From JAFGUF01 sp040883315 (GTDB lineage: Bacteria; Bacillota; Clostridia; Christensenellales; UMGS416), in the NCBI GenBank assembly GCA_040883315.1, contig JBFLKU010000022.1, positions 1-61,615 of the forward strand: a stretch of DNA of 61,615 bases, given 5' to 3'. A model generated the notes under the pieces. That model did not search any database, was not told where the DNA came from, and saw nothing but the letters and a program-made list of their open reading frames with translations. Position numbers and translations under genes: made by a program. Shown here piece by piece: positions 53,345 through 61,615 of the stretch (positions are counted from its first letter, which is position 1; each line of letters starts with the position of its first letter).

Positions 53345-54148
53345 ATGGATAGTAATAAATCGCAAAAAGGTGCTCAAATAATATATTTCTCTCACGGCGG
53401 CGGACCTTTGCCAATATTGGGAGATCCAAGCCATGCCAAAATGAATGAATTCATGAAAAAGCTGCCAGAGATATTAAGAAAACCAGAGGCAATCATTTTG
53501 TTCAGTGCACACTGGGAAGAAAACATCGTAACCCTGCAAACCAATGCAGCCCCGCCTATGCTTTATGATTATTTTGGCTTTCCTGCAGAATCATACGAAA
53601 TAAAATACCCTGCAAAAAATTCGCCAGAGTTTTTGAAAAGAATAAAAGAAATTCTGGAAGAAAGAAATATTAAATATAAAGAAGACGATATGCGTGGATA
53701 TGACCACGGGCATTTTATACCGCTTAAAATGATGTATCCTGATGCAGATATACCAACATTCCAAATTTCTATGCTGCACAGCCTTAGTGCAAAAGAGCAC
53801 ATAAATTTAGGAAATGCTCTTAATAAACTAAAAGATGAAAACGTTCTAATAATCGGTTCAGGATTTTCGTTCCATAATTTAAGAGCTTTCGGCTTTGAAG
53901 GCAATACGCCGGACGATAGAAACGACACTTTCCAAGACTGGCTGATAAAAGTCTGCACTGGTGAAGCAACGGATGCAGAAAAAGAATTGATTAACTGGGA
54001 AAGTGCTCCAAATGCACGATACTGCCACCCGAGAGAGGAGCATCTGCTGCCTCTGCACGTTTGTCAAGGTGCTGCTAAATGCTCAGCAAAGGTAATATTT
54101 GATGACTACATAGCTGGCAAAAGGGCTGTGGCGTTTCTTTGGGAATAG
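53345..54148 (+). CDS. DODA-type extradiol ring-opening dioxygenase family protein
   Basis: A 267-residue protein of the LigB/4,5-DOPA dioxygenase superfamily. The metal-site residues can be seen: His in YFSHGGG, HWEE, and YDHGHFIPL, with a later FHNLRAF. In aerobes these open catechol rings with O2. In an apparently strict anaerobe, the substrate and oxidant are uncertain. Its stop is only one base from the stop of the converging DUF1697 gene. AAAGGAG precedes the ATG. Confidence 0.85.
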   Translation: MDSNKSQKGAQIIYFSHGGGPLPILGDPSHAKMNEFMKKLPEILRKPEAIILFSAHWEENIVTLQTNAAPPMLYDYFGFPAESYEIKYPAKNSPEFLKRIKEILEERNIKYKEDDMRGYDHGHFIPLKMMYPDADIPTFQISMLHSLSAKEHINLGNALNKLKDENVLIIGSGFSFHNLRAFGFEGNTPDDRNDTFQDWLIKVCTGEATDAEKELINWESAPNARYCHPREEHLLPLHVCQGAAKCSAKVIFDDYIAGKRAVAFLWE

Positions 54149-54149
54149 G

Positions 54150-54689
54150 CTATATCATCGCATTATATACTTTTTCTATGGTAGCTATTGTCCTTGACGT
54201 CAGCTTGCTTTTAAATGCTTTTTTGCCCAATATTACAGATCCAAAGTCCGATTTCAGCGTGTTTCCTTTTGGCACTATCCAGTAAATTCCGTAGGTATCA
54301 ATAATCAGCTTTTCATGTTGGGCTGTTTTGCATTTTTTAAATTCACTTTGCAGTTCATGTGCGAGCCCATCATCATCGGACAAAAGAATGTAGTGATGAT
54401 ATCCATCTGGTATGGTGTGTTTTTTTGATTCTGCTATTATGTTCTCTACTTGCTCCTGTGTCTTCAGCACTACATTTGCTTCATATTCAAAATAGCTGCC
54501 AACTGCTTTTTGTATTCTGTCCTTTTGATCTATGTCATCTTCATCTGTAGAAAGCACTACATTCCCAGAAGCCAATATGGTATTCACATCTTTATATCCT
54601 TGTGATTCAAGAGCTTTTTTCAGCTCGTCCATTTTCATGCGTGTGCCTTTAACGTTTACCCCACGCAAGAATACAGCCAATTTTTCCAC
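54150..54689 (-). CDS. DUF1697 protein
   Basis: A 179-residue protein matching DUF1697: AVFLRGVNVKGTRMKMDELKKALESQGY at the start and ILASGNVVLSTDE after. The fold is known, the function is not. It is the last gene of the leftward operon starting near 58.3 kb and converges on the dioxygenase gene with a one-base gap. Confidence 0.9.
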   Translation of the reverse strand: MEKLAVFLRGVNVKGTRMKMDELKKALESQGYKDVNTILASGNVVLSTDEDDIDQKDRIQKAVGSYFEYEANVVLKTQEQVENIIAESKKHTIPDGYHHYILLSDDDGLAHELQSEFKKCKTAQHEKLIIDTYGIYWIVPKGNTLKSDFGSVILGKKAFKSKLTSRTIATIEKVYNAMI

Positions 54690-54700
54690 AGATTATCTCC

Positions 54701-55114
54701 TTAATTGTTTTTCTCACCCGGCAGTTCACCATACTTCGGTGCTTTTTCCAAATCATCATCCCAGTTTGCTTTTTTGTCCAAATAAATATGTCCATCGGGT
54801 TTTATGTGTATATCACTGTCCAGGCTTCCTGCAGGAACCACCAGCAGTTTTCCATCAAGCTGCATATTAGGAAGAGCTGACCCGCAAATGGTACAGAAGC
54901 TTTTTATATGTCCTTCCGACTTAAAATCAAATGTTTTTATCTTGTCTTCGCCCGATAGCCACACTAAACTAGCTGTGGATGAAAATAAATTTGCTGCATG
55001 GGCAGAGCCCGTGTCCTTGCGGCAGCGTTCGCAATGGCATAAAAAGAAATTTTCAAATTCTCCCTCAATCTCAAAAGTCACCTCTTCGCAAAGGCATGAG
55101 CCTTTGTATTTCAT
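54701..55114 (-). CDS. GFA/CENP-V domain zinc protein
   Basis: A 137-residue protein with the GFA fold. The zinc cysteines are CLCEEV at the start, HCERCRK in the middle, and CTICG further on. Annotation as glutathione-dependent formaldehyde-activating enzyme is historical; most members have no proved activity. It lies 11 bases before the DUF1697 gene. Confidence 0.88.
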   Translation of the reverse strand: MKYKGSCLCEEVTFEIEGEFENFFLCHCERCRKDTGSAHAANLFSSTASLVWLSGEDKIKTFDFKSEGHIKSFCTICGSALPNMQLDGKLLVVPAGSLDSDIHIKPDGHIYLDKKANWDDDLEKAPKYGELPGEKNN

Positions 55115-55150
55115 AATAAAACTCCTTTCACATCATATTTTCATAATTTT

Positions 55151-55369
55151 CTAGTCCTTTTTATTCTTGATATAAAACCGAACAAAGCTATCAATGGTAA
55201 ATTCATGAACATCCGATAAATCATCATTCACCAGATTAAAAAAACAGCTGGGCATTTCTCCGTTTTTCAGGTTTTTCTGTATGCAGGGAGTGCAGCCCAA
55301 TTCATGATTACATGGATTCAATTTACAGTCCATATCTTTACATGTGCAGAAATTGTCATTAATTATCAT
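55151..55369 (-). CDS. DUF6485-like cysteine-rich small protein
   Basis: A 72-residue protein with about seven cysteines in its first half (CTCKDMDCKLNPCNHELGCTPCIQ, and SCFF later). The pattern of CNxxLGCTPCI followed by PSCFF resembles DUF6485 proteins of Clostridia. Probably a zinc-binding protein. It lies 18 bases after the metallophosphoesterase gene. Confidence 0.75.
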   Translation of the reverse strand: MIINDNFCTCKDMDCKLNPCNHELGCTPCIQKNLKNGEMPSCFFNLVNDDLSDVHEFTIDSFVRFYIKNKKD

Positions 55370-55387
55370 ATGCCTTATTTACCTTAT

Positions 55388-56881
55388 TTAGTCTTCTCTC
55401 CGCTGTTGTATTATAAGAGAATCTCTGATTTCTCCATTTTCTGTCACGATGTCAATTTTCAAGCTGTCTCCTATTGATACCTTCAGCGCTTCATAACCAC
55501 TGTTTGCATCGGCATAGCCTCCGCTTATAATCAACGGAATGCTCTCTGTTTCAATTATTTTTGCCTTGTGAGTATGCCCAGAAAGCAAAACATCCACTCG
55601 CATTTGGCTTAATAGCTCCATCCATTCCTGCTTATACGGAAAAGCTTCATCCTCTATTAATGGAATATGGCTAATTGCAATAATGTATTTGTAGCCTTCA
55701 TATTCTTTTGACTCCACTACAGATTCCAGCCAAGCCGTTTCTTCCTGCCTATACGCTTCAAAGTCAGCCAGACCGCCGTATTCAATATGACCGTCTTCTT
55801 TGTCTTCACCCGTATCCAGCACTATAAAAAATGCCGAACCATAAGTGAATGTATAATAATATCTATCGCCCATAGGCAGATAATCATCCAATATTCTGAC
55901 ATCGGCTCCTCTTGTTTCGTGGTTTCCTCTGGTAAAGAATAAAGGCTTGGTTGTATTATTGGTTACTGGGCTTAAAAATTCAGACACAATCAATTTTTCA
56001 TTATCCACAGATGACAAAACGTCTCCATTGAAAACTATAAGATCATAATCGTAGCCGTCTAAATACTTGCTATACACGTCTTTTCTTTCATGTATATCAC
56101 TTAATACATAGAAAGAAATTTCATCATTATCTCTAGTATCTTCATATTTCAAATAGTCGCTATAGCAAGTGCCGCCGTAGACAACATTATTTTGAAAGTA
56201 TTCTTTTATCTTTTTGCTGCCCACCCTAAAAGTATCACCATCTTTTATATCGGAAACCACCACTTTAAAGTACGTAGTGTTGCCCTCTATTATTCCGTTT
56301 TCAGATGCTGTGATTACTTCTACATCGTCTCCAGTTCCTATTTCTACAAATCCAGCTCCCTTTACATTTGTAGTCCATACCACTACTAAGTCATCTCCTG
56401 AATATGAAAAATTTGGTCCTGAGGTTATTTTAATAGGCTGCAAATTCAGCTTCGGCACAAAAATGACGAAACCTATTGCTATAGCAATTGCACATTTAGT
56501 CAAAGTATTTATTTTATATTTTGTCTGTGCCAGCAATGCCAGCAAAACAATAATTACAAAGCTAGGTAGCAGTGGTATAAGATTTCTGAATATAATATTC
56601 TTTTCAGCCCCCAGCATGTAGATTAAGTAAATATTTAACACTATAAAAATTATTATCGGGATGCTCATAAGCAAATGGCGCAATTTAAAAACTTTAACTT
56701 TCAAAAGAATGAATAAATTGATTATGAAAATTATTATTAATATTCCAAATATCAGTTTTGACCACATCGGATTTCCATCAATTTCTTGATTAACAAAAAA
56801 CCAAATTGGTTTCATTGAATAGAACAAGCAAATGTTTAAAAAACTCAAAATGGTTAGTAATAGATGTATTATTTTTTTCAT
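55388..56881 (-). CDS. Membrane-anchored metallophosphoesterase
   Basis: A 497-residue protein. Four or five N-terminal helices (to about residue 160) anchor it. An Fn3-like region (about 165-240) with SYSGDDLVVVWTT leads to a calcineurin-like phosphoesterase domain with DIHER, FNGDVLS, GNHETRG and SGHTHKAK, all the metal motifs. The D-x-H is in LSDIHER. The domain probably faces outside. Substrate unknown. It is 39 bases after rlmD. Confidence 0.9.
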   Translation of the reverse strand: MKKIIHLLLTILSFLNICLFYSMKPIWFFVNQEIDGNPMWSKLIFGILIIIFIINLFILLKVKVFKLRHLLMSIPIIIFIVLNIYLIYMLGAEKNIIFRNLIPLLPSFVIIVLLALLAQTKYKINTLTKCAIAIAIGFVIFVPKLNLQPIKITSGPNFSYSGDDLVVVWTTNVKGAGFVEIGTGDDVEVITASENGIIEGNTTYFKVVVSDIKDGDTFRVGSKKIKEYFQNNVVYGGTCYSDYLKYEDTRDNDEISFYVLSDIHERKDVYSKYLDGYDYDLIVFNGDVLSSVDNEKLIVSEFLSPVTNNTTKPLFFTRGNHETRGADVRILDDYLPMGDRYYYTFTYGSAFFIVLDTGEDKEDGHIEYGGLADFEAYRQEETAWLESVVESKEYEGYKYIIAISHIPLIEDEAFPYKQEWMELLSQMRVDVLLSGHTHKAKIIETESIPLIISGGYADANSGYEALKVSIGDSLKIDIVTENGEIRDSLIIQQRRED

Positions 56882-56920
56882 AGCTTACCTCATAATATAA
56901 TAGCTATATAAGTAGTTGTT

Positions 56921-58276
56921 TTAGCTTTGCTTTGAAAGAAAGCAAACACATTCCACATGGTATGTGTGTGGGAACATATCCACCGGCTGTATTTTCTCCA
57001 CATTATATCCTCTGTCACTAAGAATTTTTGCATCCCTTGCCAATGTTGCAGGGTTACAGGAAACATAAACTATTCTCTTACACTCTGTCTTTGATAGAAC
57101 ATCCAAAAATTTATTGCTGCAGCCCTTTCTGGGAGGGTCAATTATTGCTACATCGGGATATATCTCTGAATTCAGCAAAGACGGAAGCATCTTCTCGCAG
57201 TCTCCCTTCAAAAATTCGATATTGCGCACGTTGTTTCTTTTTGCGTTTTTCTGTGCGTCTTCCACAGCATCCACCACCGATTCTATTCCATACACTTTTT
57301 TAGCATCCTTTGCCACGTACATGCCTATAGTACCTACGCCGCAGTATAAATCAAATATGGTTTCATCGCCTTCTAGACTGCAGCAATCTCTGACTATTTC
57401 ATATAGCTTCTGCGTCTGCACTGTGTTGATTTGGAAAAATGAATTGGGTGAAATGTCAAATTCCATTTCTCCTATCTCGCCTTCAATGCTCTCTCTGCCC
57501 CAGAGGAAAGTGTTTTCCCTTGATAAATTACCGCTGTCATCATAGGATTTATTTTGAAAAATAGAAACAATATCGTTGTTTGCACGGCGCAGATTTACAA
57601 CCAGCGAATCAATATATCTGTGTATCTCATCTTTGCTTATAAAGCCTGCCATCATCTGCTTGTCCTTGCCTACCCTGCCAAACACCTTATCAAATGGCAA
57701 GGTGTTTAAGGCCTCTTTCGCATAAAGATACTTCAAATGAGATCTGACAACTGGCAGCAATACGTTCAAATGCTCATCAATAATGTAGCATTTGTCTATT
57801 TCCGTCATTCTATGGCTGCCCTCGCCATACATTCCCATCACGGCATTTTCACCGCTCTTTTGCACATTAAAAATCACCTTGTTTCTGTAGTTCCAAGGCC
57901 TATTCATGCCAATAGTCGGCATGATTTTCTCTTTAACATCCAGTCTGGATTTATTAAATGCATCTATAACATTTTTCTGCTTCAGCAAAAGCTGACCTTT
58001 GTATCCTATGTGCTGCAGCTGGCATCCGCCGCATTTATCATAGTGTGCACACTTTGGCTCAACTCTCAGCTTTGAATAATTCTCTCTGGCTAAAACTTTT
58101 GCATGTGCATACTTAGTTAATACCTTTGTAATGCGTATAGTGCAGTCCTCTCCTGGCAGTGCATTATTAACAAACACTACATAGCCTTCCACCTTTGCCA
58201 CTCCCTGTCCCTGGGCATTGATAGAAACTATATGTGTCTTTATAGTTTGTCCTGCTTTTACCGGGATTGATGCCAT
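56921..58276 (-). CDS. rlmD: 23S rRNA (uracil-C5)-methyltransferase RlmD/RumA family
   Basis: A 451-residue SAM-dependent RNA methyltransferase. The N-terminal TRAM domain (about 1-60), an Fe-S cysteine set (CAHYDKCGGCQLQH), the SAM site FDLYCGVGTIG, DPPRKG and the catalytic VSCNPATLARD are present. Firmicutes often have two such enzymes (RlmCD type), so the exact uracil modified is not certain. The ATG at 58276 has AAGGAG upstream. Confidence 0.93.
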   Translation of the reverse strand: MASIPVKAGQTIKTHIVSINAQGQGVAKVEGYVVFVNNALPGEDCTIRITKVLTKYAHAKVLARENYSKLRVEPKCAHYDKCGGCQLQHIGYKGQLLLKQKNVIDAFNKSRLDVKEKIMPTIGMNRPWNYRNKVIFNVQKSGENAVMGMYGEGSHRMTEIDKCYIIDEHLNVLLPVVRSHLKYLYAKEALNTLPFDKVFGRVGKDKQMMAGFISKDEIHRYIDSLVVNLRRANNDIVSIFQNKSYDDSGNLSRENTFLWGRESIEGEIGEMEFDISPNSFFQINTVQTQKLYEIVRDCCSLEGDETIFDLYCGVGTIGMYVAKDAKKVYGIESVVDAVEDAQKNAKRNNVRNIEFLKGDCEKMLPSLLNSEIYPDVAIIDPPRKGCSNKFLDVLSKTECKRIVYVSCNPATLARDAKILSDRGYNVEKIQPVDMFPHTYHVECVCFLSKQS

Positions 58277-58298
58277 AAACAAGCTCCTTCTTATTTGT

Positions 58299-59096
58299 CT
58301 ATTTTACACTAACAACATACTCCAGATTCTTTTTCGAATGGAAATTCTGCTGGAAGCAATTATACTTCTTTGAAGCATTGCAATAGTGATATACTGCTGC
58401 CCCCATGTCCAGCATTTGAACATCATATTTTAGCGGCACATGAAATTTCCTAATAACATAAAAGTGAGCAGTGTCTTGGTCTATTACCACTCTCCAAGGC
58501 TGATTATTCAATGCACTTGGAGCAATTCTGACCAGCTCTAATATTTTTTTTGTCGCCTCATCTTCTATTTTTCCACCTGTAGCAGCATCAGCAAATAATT
58601 CATCGAAATCAAGTCTTGTATCTGATTTTAGTTTTTTTCTTTCATTCAGTTCAGCTTGTGTTCTTTCCGCTTTCTCTCCTATCGGTGCAATAGCTGCGAT
58701 AAGCTCACCTTCCTGAAGTTCCACTCTCAGCTCTGCTTCATTCCTGTCGAATGACGTAGCTGCCAGCCAGCATGTACCCATGCCAATGCTCTCTGCATAT
58801 AAGATAACTCTTTCAAACGCAAATCCAGCATCCAGCAAAGCATTCTTATTGTTTTGAGCTACAGCTGCCAGATAATACGGTGCACCTACAATATCACCAT
58901 ATGCACCGAAAACATTATCGCTTTTGTTTTCTATCAGCTCAAATCTAACATTCCCAAATATGCCTTTTCTGTTATCGATATTGTATATAAAGCTCTTTAT
59001 CTGCCATATCTGGTCATCCGTCAGCTTCTTATTCAAAAATGTTCTAGTCGATTTCCTTCGTAAAATAATATCTGTTAACTCTTGATTTTCAAACAC
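58299..59096 (-). CDS. Nitroreductase-family FMN protein
   Basis: A 265-residue flavin oxidoreductase-like protein. The RRKSTRTF segment near the start binds the FMN phosphate, and SALNNQPWRVVI and the GMGTCWLAA loop are characteristic. It is longer than usual, with a second nitroreductase-like half (TKKILELVRIAPSALNNQ). Such proteins reduce nitro compounds or act in cofactor metabolism. It is 22 bases before rlmD. AGGAGG lies upstream of the ATG. Confidence 0.85.
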   Translation of the reverse strand: MFENQELTDIILRRKSTRTFLNKKLTDDQIWQIKSFIYNIDNRKGIFGNVRFELIENKSDNVFGAYGDIVGAPYYLAAVAQNNKNALLDAGFAFERVILYAESIGMGTCWLAATSFDRNEAELRVELQEGELIAAIAPIGEKAERTQAELNERKKLKSDTRLDFDELFADAATGGKIEDEATKKILELVRIAPSALNNQPWRVVIDQDTAHFYVIRKFHVPLKYDVQMLDMGAAVYHYCNASKKYNCFQQNFHSKKNLEYVVSVK

Positions 59097-59183
59097 AATT
59101 TTCGCCTCCTGTGTTCCTTTTCAATACAAAATCATATTAATAATTAATAATAAATCTGTCTTTGTTTCTTCCTGTTCATTTAT

Positions 59184-59217
59184 ATTATGCTGCAGATTTT
59201 GTAAACTGCAGCATAAT
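59184..59217 (-). terminator. Perfect hairpin after glmS
   Basis: ATTATGCTGCAG pairs with CTGCAGCATAAT (12 bp) around a ten-base loop. There is no T run on either strand, so termination is likely but not proved. Confidence 0.45.
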
Positions 59218-59290
59218 AATTGGTTTGGCTAACAAAAATATTATATCATCTTTTTATTGATTTTCCTTAATTTCACATTAATTTAACGTC

Positions 59291-61123
59291 TTATTCAACA
59301 GTAACTGACTTTGCCAAATTTCGTGGTTTATCTACATCTATTCCTCTTTCTACAGAGCAATAGTATGCAAACAGCTGTGTAGGCATTACAGCAAGTATAG
59401 GCATGAATATATCCAGCGTTTGAGGAACGAAAATAATCTCATCTGCCAAATCTTCAATCAAAGCTGCTTTTTCAGAAGCAATAGCCAGCACAAAGGCTCC
59501 TCTTGCCTTCACTTCCTTTATGTTTGAAACTGTCTTTTCAAAAAGTCTACTTTGTGTAGCTATGGTGATAACCAATGTATTGTCCTCTATCAATGCTATA
59601 GGGCCGTGTTTCAGCTCCCCAGCCGCAAATGCCTCTGAATGGATATATGATATCTCCTTCAGCTTCAATGAGCCTTCCAATGCAACGGCATAGTCCAGAT
59701 TTCTGCCTAAAAAATATGTGTCATTCACATTGCAGTGCTTGTGTGCACTTTTCATTATGTGGTTAATATTGTCTTCTGTAATTATTTTCTCAGCTTTTGC
59801 AGGCAGCTTCTTTAGCTCCTCCACGTATTTTGTGTAGTCGCTCTCTTGTATAGCTCCGCGTATTTTGCCGAAATCCAGCATCAGTAGGTATAGGCAAAGA
59901 ACCTGTGTGATGTATGCCTTTGTGGAGGCTACAGCTATTTCAGGTCCTGCCCATGTGTACATCACATAGTCTGCCTCTCTGGATATTGTAGAGCCTACAA
60001 CATTGGTGATTGCCAATATCTTTGCCCCCTCTTTTTTCGCCATTCTCATAGCTGCCAGTGTGTCGGCTGTCTCTCCAGATTGGCTTATTACAATAAACAA
60101 ATCATTTTCATTTAGAATTGGTCTTCTATATCTGTATTCAGAGGCTATATCCACCTCCACAGGTATACGCAGCTTTTCTTCAAATACATACTTGGCTATC
60201 AAGCCTGCATGGTATGCAGTGCCGCAGGCTACTATTACAATTCTTTGTATGTTCTTCACCTGTCTGTTGCTAATTTCCAAATTCTTTAAATCTATTTGGT
60301 TTTCAGCTGTCAATCTTGGGGATAATGTGTCTCTCAATGATTTTGGCTCTTCGTGTATTTCCTTAATCATGAAATGCTTATATCCACCTTTTTCTGCTGA
60401 CTCTACGTCCCAATCCACTTTGAAGATTTCTCTCATCACAGGGATACCGTATTTATCATATATGTCCACACCGTCTCTTTTCACCCTTGCCACTTCGTCA
60501 TCTTCCAGCAAATAAATATTTCTAGTGTATGCCAATACAGCCGGAATATCACTTGCTATGAAGTTTTCGCCCTCGCCTATACCAATAATCAATGGTGAGT
60601 CCTTGCGAACAGCTATTAATTCATCAGGATGATTCCTAGCTATAACAGCCAGTGCATAGCTGCCCTCCAGACGCTTCATGGCCTCCTGTACTGCGTTGTA
60701 TAGGTCACCTTCATAATAGTGGTCAATTAAGTGAGCTATCACTTCTGTGTCCGTTTGGGAAGCAAATGTGTACCCTTTTGTTCCTAGATAGTCTTTGAGC
60801 TTCATGTAGTTTTCTATTATTCCATTATGAACCACAGCAATATCGCCGCTGGTTGTTGCATGTGGATGTGCATTCTCATCAGATGGTGCACCGTGTGTAG
60901 CCCAGCGAGTGTGACCTATTCCTATAGTTCCTTCTATAGGCTTCTGCTCTAAATCATCAGAAAGAATTTTTAATCTTCCCTTTTTCTTTCTCACTTCTAG
61001 CACATCAGCATTCAAAACTGCAACACCAGCTGAATCATACCCTCTGTATTCCAGCTTTGAAAGCCCTTCTATCAAAACATCTGTTGTTTTCTTTTGTCCT
61101 ATATATCCTACTATTCCGCACAT
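59291..61123 (-). CDS. glmS: Glutamine-fructose-6-phosphate aminotransferase (isomerizing)
   Basis: A 610-residue enzyme that makes glucosamine-6-phosphate from fructose-6-phosphate and glutamine, the entry step to cell wall UDP-GlcNAc. The N-terminal nucleophile Cys2 (MCGIVGYIG), the glutaminase loop TRWATHG, and the two SIS domains (ACGTAYHAG, SQSGETADT) are intact. GAAAGGA lies nine bases before the ATG. It lies downstream of a glmS ribozyme, with tandem terminators between them. Confidence 0.97.
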   Translation of the reverse strand: MCGIVGYIGQKKTTDVLIEGLSKLEYRGYDSAGVAVLNADVLEVRKKKGRLKILSDDLEQKPIEGTIGIGHTRWATHGAPSDENAHPHATTSGDIAVVHNGIIENYMKLKDYLGTKGYTFASQTDTEVIAHLIDHYYEGDLYNAVQEAMKRLEGSYALAVIARNHPDELIAVRKDSPLIIGIGEGENFIASDIPAVLAYTRNIYLLEDDEVARVKRDGVDIYDKYGIPVMREIFKVDWDVESAEKGGYKHFMIKEIHEEPKSLRDTLSPRLTAENQIDLKNLEISNRQVKNIQRIVIVACGTAYHAGLIAKYVFEEKLRIPVEVDIASEYRYRRPILNENDLFIVISQSGETADTLAAMRMAKKEGAKILAITNVVGSTISREADYVMYTWAGPEIAVASTKAYITQVLCLYLLMLDFGKIRGAIQESDYTKYVEELKKLPAKAEKIITEDNINHIMKSAHKHCNVNDTYFLGRNLDYAVALEGSLKLKEISYIHSEAFAAGELKHGPIALIEDNTLVITIATQSRLFEKTVSNIKEVKARGAFVLAIASEKAALIEDLADEIIFVPQTLDIFMPILAVMPTQLFAYYCSVERGIDVDKPRNLAKSVTVE

Positions 61124-61243
61124 AATTTTATGTTTCCTTTCAATTTCAAAAGATAATCATTAAATATTTAATTATCTTATGTTCATTAGAATCCTGAAAA
61201 GCCTTGTGTCAGAATTACCATTTGTGAGTATGGTGAATTTCAA

Positions 61244-61270
61244 CAAAAAAGTACACTCTCTGAGTGTACC
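61244..61270 (-). terminator. Second terminator between glmS ribozyme and glmS
   Basis: On the minus strand GTACACTC pairs with GAGTGTAC around three bases, followed by six T. It lies about 120 bases before the glmS start codon. Confidence 0.8.
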
Positions 61271-61296
61271 AAAAAAGCACACCGCAAAGGCATGCT
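61270..61296 (-). terminator. First terminator between glmS ribozyme and glmS
   Basis: On the minus strand AGCATGCC pairs with GGTGTGCT (two G-U pairs), followed by six T. It begins soon after the ribozyme's last helix. Confidence 0.75.
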
Positions 61297-61317
61297 CAAC
61301 CATACTCTATAAGTCTC

Positions 61318-61463
61318 TGTATGTCCATCTCGCTTTGTTCACCTGTCACCAAGTGCTTTTGTGGAGATTTTGACGGCTGACATAACTGCCGCAGGGCACC
61401 CGCCGAATTTTCGATTAACCCTGTCCTCGTCATCTTTTGATTCTAAATCTAAAGATCTGGCGC
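61318..61463 (-). ncRNA. glmS ribozyme (GlcN6P-activated self-cleaving riboswitch)
   Basis: The minus strand contains the catalytic core almost unchanged from Bacillus ribozymes: a 5' GCGCC at the cleavage site (cut expected between A at 61464 and G at 61463), then TGACGAGG-CAGGGTT-ATCG, TCGGCGGGTGCCCTGCGG, and P3 and P4 helices ending near GAGAT. Glucosamine-6-phosphate triggers cleavage and lowers glmS expression. It sits between glmM and glmS on the same strand. Confidence 0.93.
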
Positions 61464-61508
61464 TTCTATTCAGTTTTGATTTTTATCTTATATCACTCCT
61501 TTCCCTTT

Positions 61509-61615
61509 TTATTTTGGTGCAAACTTTTGCCTAATCAACTGAGCCAGCGAATCAGCATCATGCTTAATCATATCCTCATCAACGCCTTCTATCATCACTC
61601 GCACCAGCGGTTCTG
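61509..61615 (-). CDS. glmM: Phosphoglucosamine mutase, C-terminal end (partial)
   Basis: The last 34 codons read EPLVRVMIEG-type sequence and end with a TAA, matching the C-terminus of GlmM, which converts glucosamine-6-phosphate to glucosamine-1-phosphate. The rest lies beyond the right edge. It is upstream of the glmS ribozyme and glmS, so three wall-precursor elements are in a row. Confidence 0.85.
   Translation of the reverse strand, partial: EPLVRVMIEGVDEDMIKHDADSLAQLIRQKFAPK

Larger units (their letters stand above)
61226..61307 (-). promoter_or_regulatory. Long-range stem enclosing two terminators
   Basis: In the minus-strand RNA GAGTATGGT (from 61307) can pair with ACCATACTC (to 61226), nine perfect pairs that enclose both terminators between the ribozyme and glmS. 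It may be a three-way structure that changes termination. The pairing is seen; the role is inference. Confidence 0.4.

Noticed and set aside
1..61615. CRISPR arrays, insertion sequences, prophage, rRNA
   Set aside because: No regularly spaced direct repeats, transposase or integrase motifs, phage genes or rRNA segments were recognised on reading either strand.

Overview
The window looks like a chromosomal segment of a low-GC, anaerobic Firmicute, most likely class Clostridia. This is inferred from A+T-rich sequence, strong AGGAGG-type ribosome binding sites, intrinsic terminators after most transcription units, a Trp T-box leader, a TPP riboswitch in front of thiT, a glmS ribozyme, oxygen-sensitive enzymes (class I fumarase, ferredoxins, FeoAB) and lipoproteins with classic lipoboxes. 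No outer-membrane gene, phage, insertion sequence, CRISPR array or rRNA was seen.

Layout. 1-6 kb: two tRNAs (Met, Val), a DUF2156 protein, a sulfur-assimilation cluster (HcyBio/DUF39 protein plus NIL-ferredoxin, followed by a CCG-type Fe-S protein), a tRNA-Arg/apt unit and a patatin lipase. 6-13 kb: a glycine-rich repeat surface protein, a YwaF-like membrane protein, an APC permease fused to two Usp domains, a lipoprotein and an AraC regulator. 13-15 kb: a three-gene ExbB/ExbD-like operon. 15-24 kb: a CDP-alcohol phosphatidyltransferase, a membrane metalloprotease paired with a lipoprotein, an inositol phosphatase, a 2H phosphoesterase, an ArsR/DUF2087 regulator, TPP riboswitch-thiT, pyrophosphatase and a frameshifted FRG-domain gene. 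24-30 kb: a TRAP transporter operon and an orphan trpB under a Trp T-box. 30-39 kb: a giant leucine-rich/InlB/M15 surface protein, then class I fumarase (two subunits), a Ppx/GppA-HD protein and nagA. 39-47 kb: a MacAB-like efflux operon, a TPR-RCC1 membrane protein and feoA-feoB with a Cys-rich accessory peptide. 47-59 kb: a leftward run of small enzymes and regulators. 59-61.6 kb: glmS, its ribozyme and the 3' end of glmM.

How genes work together. Cell-envelope supply and sensing recur: glmM and glmS make UDP-GlcNAc precursors, nagA recycles GlcNAc-6-P, and several large surface proteins and the M15 peptidase act outside. Metal and vitamin uptake (feo, thiT), organic-acid uptake (TRAP) with fumarase, and indole salvage (trpB) point to a scavenging fermenter.

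The observations I would look at first are the glmS ribozyme followed by two tandem terminators inside a closing stem, the ExbB/ExbD-like operon in an organism that looks monoderm, the T-box-controlled orphan trpB, the HcyBio cluster, and the frameshifted FRG gene.
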